10,587 nucleotides of DNA. Source: Alphaproteobacteria bacterium (GTDB lineage Bacteria; Pseudomonadota; Alphaproteobacteria; Puniceispirillales; UBA1172). The DNA lies in the NCBI GenBank assembly GCA_023259875.1, contig JALRFL010000020.1:1-10587 (forward strand), given 5' to 3'. Made by a program: the position numbers and the translations under genes. The notes beneath the pieces were generated by a model, which was not told where the DNA came from, did not search any database, and saw only the letters and a list, made by a program, of their open reading frames with translations. Shown here one piece after another: positions 7,704 to 10,587 of this stretch (positions are counted from its first letter, which is position 1; each line of letters starts with the position of its first letter).

Positions 7704-7724
7704 CCATGCTAATGTCCAGCATGG
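7704..7724. repeat. inverted repeat upstream of dapA (operator or leader hairpin)
   Basis: CCATGCT (7704-7710) and AGCATGG (7718-7724) are perfect reverse complements separated by AATGTCC; the stem can extend outward by a G-U and an A-U pair. It sits between the likely dapA start signals and its ribosome site, so it could be a repressor operator or an RNA hairpin in the dapA leader. No T-run follows on either strand, so it is not a Rho-independent terminator. Function unknown. Confidence 0.45.
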
Positions 7725-7796
7725 GTTATATTTGCCGGAGAATAGGGCTAACGGCGTGAGACTTCAAGGCTTCGTTTTTTCACCATCAGCATTTGG

Positions 7797-7825
7797 TAGA
7801 AAATCTTCACAGCAAAACCTATAAT
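7797..7825 (+). promoter_or_regulatory. sigma70-type promoter for the dehydratase gene
   Basis: A perfect TATAAT (7820-7825) is preceded at exactly 17 bases by TAGAAA (7797-7802), which matches 4 of 6 bases of TTGACA. A start near 7832 would leave a leader of about 30 bases containing an AGGA ribosome site (7848-7851) ten bases before the ATG at 7862. Confidence 0.5.
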
Positions 7826-7861
7826 ACCGCAAAGACATGAGAAAAACAGGATCAAAACAAC

Positions 7862-8842
7862 ATGAAATTGCCAGTTTATGCGGATATTGCCGCGGCGGTT
7901 AATCGCATTTCGGGTCTAATTGTCAAAACCCCTTTGCTAGAATCACCACTTTTGAATCAGCGCGTAGGCGGACGGGTGTTGGTTAAAGCTGAACCTCTGC
8001 AAAAAACAGGGTCATTTAAATTTCGAGGCGCAACTAACGCTGTCATGGCTTTGCCTGAGGGGGTTGCTCATGTGGTGGCCTATTCGTCGGGCAATCACGC
8101 GGCGGCGGTGGCGGCGGCGGCAAGCCTGAAAGGGATAAAAGCCACCATCATTATGCCCGAAGATGCCCCTAGCATGAAAATTAAGAACACCAAAGCCTTT
8201 GGCGCGGATGTGGTGCTTTATGACCGATATCGGGAAAGCCGCGAGGCAATTGGGCAAAAACTGGCGGACGATGTTGGCGCGGCGTTAATTCCACCTTATG
8301 AATATATACCAGTCATTGCTGGCCAAGGTACGATGGGGGTTGAAATTGCCCAAGACCTCAAGGCTAATGGCATCACCCCCGATCAGTTGGTCTGCTGTAC
8401 TGGCGGCGGCGGTTTGCTTGCCGGTGTTGCCCTTGCCATGCATGAGCATTTTCCGAAACTGCCCTTAATGGCGGCTGAACCTGCAGATTTTGATGATTTT
8501 CGCCGCTCATTAGAGGCAGGTGAACGGCTTAGCAATGATCCCTCAGCGCGATCAATCTGTGATGCAATTGTCACCCCCACCCCGGGTGAGATGACCTTTG
8601 CTGTTAACCGTGAACATGTCGCACAAGGGTTTCAAGTCACGGATGAAGAAGTGCTTCATGCCATTGCGTTAGCATGGCAGTATCTTAAACTGGTGATTGA
8701 ACCGGGCGGCGCGGTGGCGCTGACCTCGGTATTGACCGGAAAATGTGATGGCAGGGACAAAACCACCGTTGTGATTGCCTCAGGCGGAAATGTTGACCCT
8801 GCTATCTTTCGGCAAGCGCTTGAAACACTTCCCTCTGATTAA
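7862..8842 (+). CDS. PLP-dependent threonine/serine dehydratase-like enzyme (fold type II, no ACT domain)
   Basis: The 326-residue protein is a fold type II PLP enzyme. LQKTGSFKFRGA contains the PLP-binding Lys53, YSSGNHAAAVA (74-84) is the substrate loop, the glycine loop TGGGGLLAG (180-188) binds the PLP phosphate, and ASGGN (306-310) contacts the pyridine ring. AEPADFDDFRRSL (205-217) follows the acidic pattern that binds Mg in serine racemase-like members (Glu206, Asp212). It lacks the C-terminal ACT regulatory domains of biosynthetic IlvA, so isoleucine feedback control is unlikely. Threonine/serine ammonia-lyase, 3-hydroxyaspartate dehydratase and serine racemase are all possible, and motifs alone do not separate them. 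It is transcribed divergently from dapA with its own promoter and AGGA site. Its TAA stop directly abuts the stop of convergent queF. Confidence 0.85.
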   Translation: MKLPVYADIAAAVNRISGLIVKTPLLESPLLNQRVGGRVLVKAEPLQKTGSFKFRGATNAVMALPEGVAHVVAYSSGNHAAAVAAAASLKGIKATIIMPEDAPSMKIKNTKAFGADVVLYDRYRESREAIGQKLADDVGAALIPPYEYIPVIAGQGTMGVEIAQDLKANGITPDQLVCCTGGGGLLAGVALAMHEHFPKLPLMAAEPADFDDFRRSLEAGERLSNDPSARSICDAIVTPTPGEMTFAVNREHVAQGFQVTDEEVLHAIALAWQYLKLVIEPGGAVALTSVLTGKCDGRDKTTVVIASGGNVDPAIFRQALETLPSD

Positions 8843-8846
8843 TCAG
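8835..8846. repeat. 12-base perfect palindrome at the dehydratase/queF junction
   Basis: CTGATTAATCAG is fully self-complementary and contains both stop codons: TAA of the rightward dehydratase (8840-8842) and TGA of leftward queF (8843-8845). It has no loop or T-run, so it is not a standard terminator. Chance is a fair explanation given the constraint of two abutting stops. Confidence 0.35.
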
Positions 8847-9292
8847 CCGCGCCCACGATAGCCTGCAACCCCTTGATCGGGTATCCAAACACCTTCAGGG
8901 CTTTGTCCATATTGCCAAAACACATCAATCGGCATACCGCCACGCGGATACCAATAGCCCCCAATTCTAAGCCAATGCGGTTGAAGCAAATCAGCAAGCC
9001 GTTTGCCAATATCAACCGTGCAAGCCTCATGAAAGGCCTGATGGTTGCGAAAGCTATTGAGATAGACTTTCAGCGACTTGGATTCCACCATCCATTCTTG
9101 GGGGATATAGTCAATGACCAGATGGGCGAAATCTGGCTGTGCGGTGACCGGACAAAGCGAAGTGAACTCAGGCTGGGTGAACCGCGCAACAAACTTTGTG
9201 TCTGGATGTGGGTTTGGCACCCTATCCAACACAGCCTCATCGGGGGATGATGGCAAAGCGGTGGGTTTGCCTAAATGGGTTAGGTTTTCCAT
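8843..9292 (-). CDS. queF: NADPH-dependent 7-cyano-7-deazaguanine reductase
   Basis: Reduces the nitrile of preQ0 to the amine of preQ1, a step in making queuosine for the wobble position of tRNAs. The 149-residue protein is the short, unimodular (B. subtilis-like) form. FTSLCPVTAQPDFA (43-56) holds the catalytic Cys47, which forms a thioimide, and Asp54. ESKSLKVYLNSFRNHQAFHE (70-89) is the QueF signature with Glu70, His88 and Glu89. WYPRGGMPIDVFW (114-126) is the expected end motif. A GAGGAG ribosome site (9301-9306) lies eight bases before the ATG. I looked upstream for a preQ1 riboswitch and saw none. A 27-codon frame overlaps its start; see the separate entry. Other queuosine genes are not in the window. 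Confidence 0.95.
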   Translation of the reverse strand: MENLTHLGKPTALPSSPDEAVLDRVPNPHPDTKFVARFTQPEFTSLCPVTAQPDFAHLVIDYIPQEWMVESKSLKVYLNSFRNHQAFHEACTVDIGKRLADLLQPHWLRIGGYWYPRGGMPIDVFWQYGQSPEGVWIPDQGVAGYRGRG

Positions 9293-9363
9293 GATATGCT
9301 CTCCTCATCGGTTGTGATATCGGCTGCCCAATATGCCGAGATGGCATAGCACGGCGCATCCAT
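9280..9363 (-). CDS. candidate 27-codon small ORF overlapping the queF start
   Basis: An ATG at 9361-9363, with AGGA nine bases upstream, opens a frame beginning MDAPCYAISAYWAADITTDE that ends at TAA (9280-9282), just inside queF. The overlap would let ribosomes finishing it reach the queF start. The same frame is open back to the stop of the histidine-rich gene, so it also reads as a 41-codon extension of that protein past its TAG. A hairpin, TATGCC/GGCATA with a five-base loop (9332-9348), lies inside it. It could be a leader peptide, a real small protein or chance. I do not recognise the peptide. Confidence 0.3.
   Translation of the reverse strand: MDAPCYAISAYWAADITTDEESISWKT
9332..9348 (-). 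repeat. hairpin in the queF leader
   Basis: TATGCC and GGCATA are perfect six-base arms around a five-base loop. On the queF transcript the hairpin ends about 40 bases before the start codon. No T-run follows, so it is not a simple terminator. It does not match the preQ1 class I layout as I know it. It may be incidental. Confidence 0.35.
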
Positions 9364-9402
9364 CAAAACAATTCCTGCCGCACGATCTTTTGAAAAAAAC
9401 TG

Positions 9403-9891
9403 CTATTCTACCACTTGCGTCAAAGTCGCCACGATCGGCACCCCATGTTCTAGCAATTCTTCGTGATCATGGCCATTCAAGCTTACCGTAATGGTATTTT
9501 TGCCTTTTGGCAGGCTAGCGATATGAAACCAATGCCCATAAACACGCGCTATTTTTTCACCATTGACATAAAGATGGGCGTGCCCCTCACCTTGGCTATC
9601 GTTAGGTTCAGTTGCTGGCGGAACAAGCGCAAAATGTGATGTTTCAATATGCAGATTATATCCTGATACCGCATCAGGGGTGAGTGTCGCCGATACCGCC
9701 GGCACGTGATCCCATGGGCTGGTTTCAATGCCTTCGTCATGATCATGCGAGGAATGGTCATGGTTTTCGGCCTCCACGGCATATTCCTCATGGTCATGGT
9801 CGTGATCATCACTAAGGATATTCCCCATAACGGTATAGGTGAGGGCAGAACCCACCAGAATTCCTGTAATTAATAAAGCAAATGGACGCAT
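9403..9891 (-). CDS. membrane-anchored histidine-rich periplasmic protein, probable metal binder
   Basis: The product has 162 residues from the ATG at 9889-9891. I chose this start because a perfect AAGGAGG (9897-9903) lies five bases upstream; the longer TTG start at 9913-9915 would place that site inside the gene. Residues 4-25 are a single hydrophobic segment, an uncleaved anchor or signal peptide. Residues 28-54 are a His/Asp-rich linker (DDHDHDHEE, NHDHSSHDHDE) with seven histidines. Residues 60-162 form a compact domain with GYNLHIETSHFALVPP, EGHAHLYVNGEKIARVYGHW (102-121) and an N-G-H-D-H-E-E turn; I recognise this as a recurring bacterial periplasmic domain but cannot name the family. 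Histidines 81, 86, 104, 106, 120, 123, 141 and 143 could form a metal site. The gene follows the PCuAC copper chaperone by 63 bases, so a role in copper or zinc handling is inferred. Confidence 0.8.
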   Translation of the reverse strand: MRPFALLITGILVGSALTYTVMGNILSDDHDHDHEEYAVEAENHDHSSHDHDEGIETSPWDHVPAVSATLTPDAVSGYNLHIETSHFALVPPATEPNDSQGEGHAHLYVNGEKIARVYGHWFHIASLPKGKNTITVSLNGHDHEELLEHGVPIVATLTQVVE

Positions 9892-9954
9892 AACCCCCTC
9901 CTTTTTGTCACTCAATTATGGTCAAATTCATTCAACCCTGGCCATTGCTGCACA

Positions 9955-10443
9955 TTACTGGGAATGACCATGATGATGTTTGGCTTCAAACATGACGCGG
10001 ATAGAACCGGCGTGTTTGAAATCAAGCAGAACTTCAAAATCTTCGTCTTCGGAAAGCGGCTGGTTTAACCCCATAAACATGACATGATACCCACCGGGTT
10101 TAAGCATGACCGTTTTCCCTGCCGGGATGGATAATCCCTCTGGCAATGGGCGCATCTGCATGATATCGTTTGTTATTTTCATTTCATGAATTTCTGTTTT
10201 TCCCGAAAACGCGGCTGATGCTCCCAGCAAGTAATCATCATTTTCGCCATCATTCCTAATCGTCAAATATCCCCCCGTCACAGGCTTGCCCGATTGAGTT
10301 GCCTTGAGCCATGGCTCTATGATGGTGAGATCACCTAGTCGCGTTTCATCCGCTGAAACCGGATTTAATGAGGCAGGGGAAATGGACAACCCCAAACCTA
10401 GTAATGCCATGAGAAAAACCGATTTGAGAAATAATCTATTCAT
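9955..10443 (-). CDS. PCuAC-type periplasmic copper chaperone
   Basis: Binds Cu(I) in the periplasm and in studied members passes it to the CuA site of cytochrome oxidase, often together with a Sco protein. The 162-residue precursor has a signal peptide: Lys/Arg-containing start, hydrophobic core to about residue 22, and a likely cleavage after VSA at residue 31. The mature domain shows EPWLKATQSGKPVTGGYLTI (43-62), then the copper-binding set His86 and Met88 (IHEMKI), Met97 (MQMRPL), and His120 and Met122 in KPGGYHVMFMGL (115-126). It ends in a further histidine cluster, HHHGH, which could bind extra metal. It is the first gene of a pair with the histidine-rich protein downstream. No sco, cytochrome oxidase or copper pump gene is in view. 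Its ribosome site is weak. Confidence 0.92.
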   Translation of the reverse strand: MNRLFLKSVFLMALLGLGLSISPASLNPVSADETRLGDLTIIEPWLKATQSGKPVTGGYLTIRNDGENDDYLLGASAAFSGKTEIHEMKITNDIMQMRPLPEGLSIPAGKTVMLKPGGYHVMFMGLNQPLSEDEDFEVLLDFKHAGSIRVMFEAKHHHGHSQ

Positions 10444-10481
10444 TGCTAACCCGTTGGCTTACAGCGATTTGCGATATACCA

Positions 10482-10509
10482 ATAATATTCTTAAAAAGGC
10501 GATTTTCTA
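10482..10509 (-). promoter_or_regulatory. weak candidate promoter for the PCuAC / histidine-rich pair
   Basis: On the minus strand, TAGAAA (10504-10509) and TATTAT (10482-10487) are 16 bases apart, matching consensus at 4 of 6 and 5 of 6 positions. A start near 10475 would leave a leader of about 30 bases. An alternative -35 word, TTGACG (near 10515-10520), has no good -10 partner. No copper-regulator palindrome (CueR or CopY type) was recognised. Confidence 0.3.
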
Positions 10510-10587
10510 TGCGTCAAATCATCGCCATGATGACGACCATATCAGCTAAATTTGTACCACTTGCCCCCGGCCGAAATAAACCCTCTG
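10509..10587 (+). CDS. possible partial gene running off the right edge
   Basis: An ATG at 10509-10511, preceded by AAGG about nine bases upstream (10496-10499), opens a frame with no stop before the window ends. The 26 complete codons read MRQIIAMMTTISAKFVPLAP and then GRNKPS. It would be divergent from the PCuAC gene. I do not recognise it. The minus strand here has short frames ending in stops near 10545, so the opposite reading, the tail of a leftward gene, is also possible. Confidence 0.3.
   Translation, partial: MRQIIAMMTTISAKFVPLAPGRNKPS

Larger units (their letters stand above)
7668..7861. other. divergent intergenic region, dapA / dehydratase
   Basis: This 194-base region must supply promoters in both directions. 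For the rightward gene there is a plausible sigma70 pair, listed separately. For dapA I see -10-like words on the minus strand (TATAAC near 7726-7731 and TTATAT near 7682-7687) but no good -35 partner. A perfect inverted repeat with seven-base arms (7704-7724) lies 37 bases upstream of the dapA ATG. No coding frame is convincing. Confidence 0.5.

Noticed and set aside
9293..9402. preQ1 riboswitch upstream of queF
   Set aside because: The region has a simple six-base hairpin, but I could not find the preQ1 class I layout of a short stem, an A-rich tail and a pairing pseudoknot overlapping the ribosome site.
9385..9425. Rho-independent terminator after the histidine-rich gene
   Set aside because: A seven-T run follows the stop codon on the minus strand, but the only preceding self-complementarity is four base pairs with AT-rich arms, too weak and too far from the T-run.
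9892..9915. Longer TTG start for the histidine-rich protein
   Set aside because: The eight extra codons contain the perfect AAGGAGG ribosome site for the ATG at 9889-9891, and they precede an otherwise normal signal-anchor start.

Overview
The window looks like a piece of chromosome from an alphaproteobacterium, most likely a free-living, moderate-GC marine type such as SAR116/Puniceispirillum. That placement is an inference from protein style and gene order, not a database match. The order folK - rpoZ - rsh - pdxJ - acpS, the dapA - smpB pair, and the NYN-domain gene next to a family 5 uracil-DNA glycosylase are, as I recall them, conserved alphaproteobacterial neighbourhoods.

Layout, left to right. 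Bases 1-368 hold the C-terminal part of a minus-strand zinc-type alcohol dehydrogenase/quinone-oxidoreductase family protein with no usable start; it looks 5'-truncated and sits where lepB (then rnc, era) would usually follow acpS. Bases 408-4856 are a minus-strand housekeeping block: folK (folate), rpoZ (RNA polymerase omega, with a good promoter and a long acidic tail), rsh ((p)ppGpp synthetase/hydrolase), pdxJ (pyridoxal phosphate) and acpS (acyl-carrier-protein activation). The last three genes are joined by overlapping stop and start codons. Bases 4857-5052 are a divergent intergenic region. Bases 5053-6305 carry two plus-strand genes, an NYN-domain (LabA-like) putative nuclease and a UdgB-type uracil-DNA glycosylase. 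Bases 6289-7667 carry dapA and smpB on the minus strand; smpB overlaps the glycosylase tail to tail. After a 194-base divergent region with a hairpin and a plausible promoter, 7862-8842 encodes a PLP-dependent threonine/serine dehydratase-like enzyme that abuts the convergent queF (8843-9292, queuosine). Bases 9403-10443 hold a minus-strand pair: a PCuAC-type periplasmic copper chaperone followed by a membrane-anchored, histidine-rich protein. A possible plus-strand gene starts at 10509 and runs off the window.

How they fit together: most genes are core metabolism and stress physiology. PdxJ makes the vitamin B6 cofactor used by the dehydratase, while Rsh and RpoZ link nutrient stress to RNA polymerase. 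The accessory-looking parts are the truncated oxidoreductase at the left end and the metal-handling pair at the right end. I saw no mobile element, CRISPR array, tRNA or rRNA, and no convincing Rho-independent terminator. The best leads are the histidine-rich/PCuAC pair, the gene-order break after acpS, and a small reading frame overlapping the start of queF.
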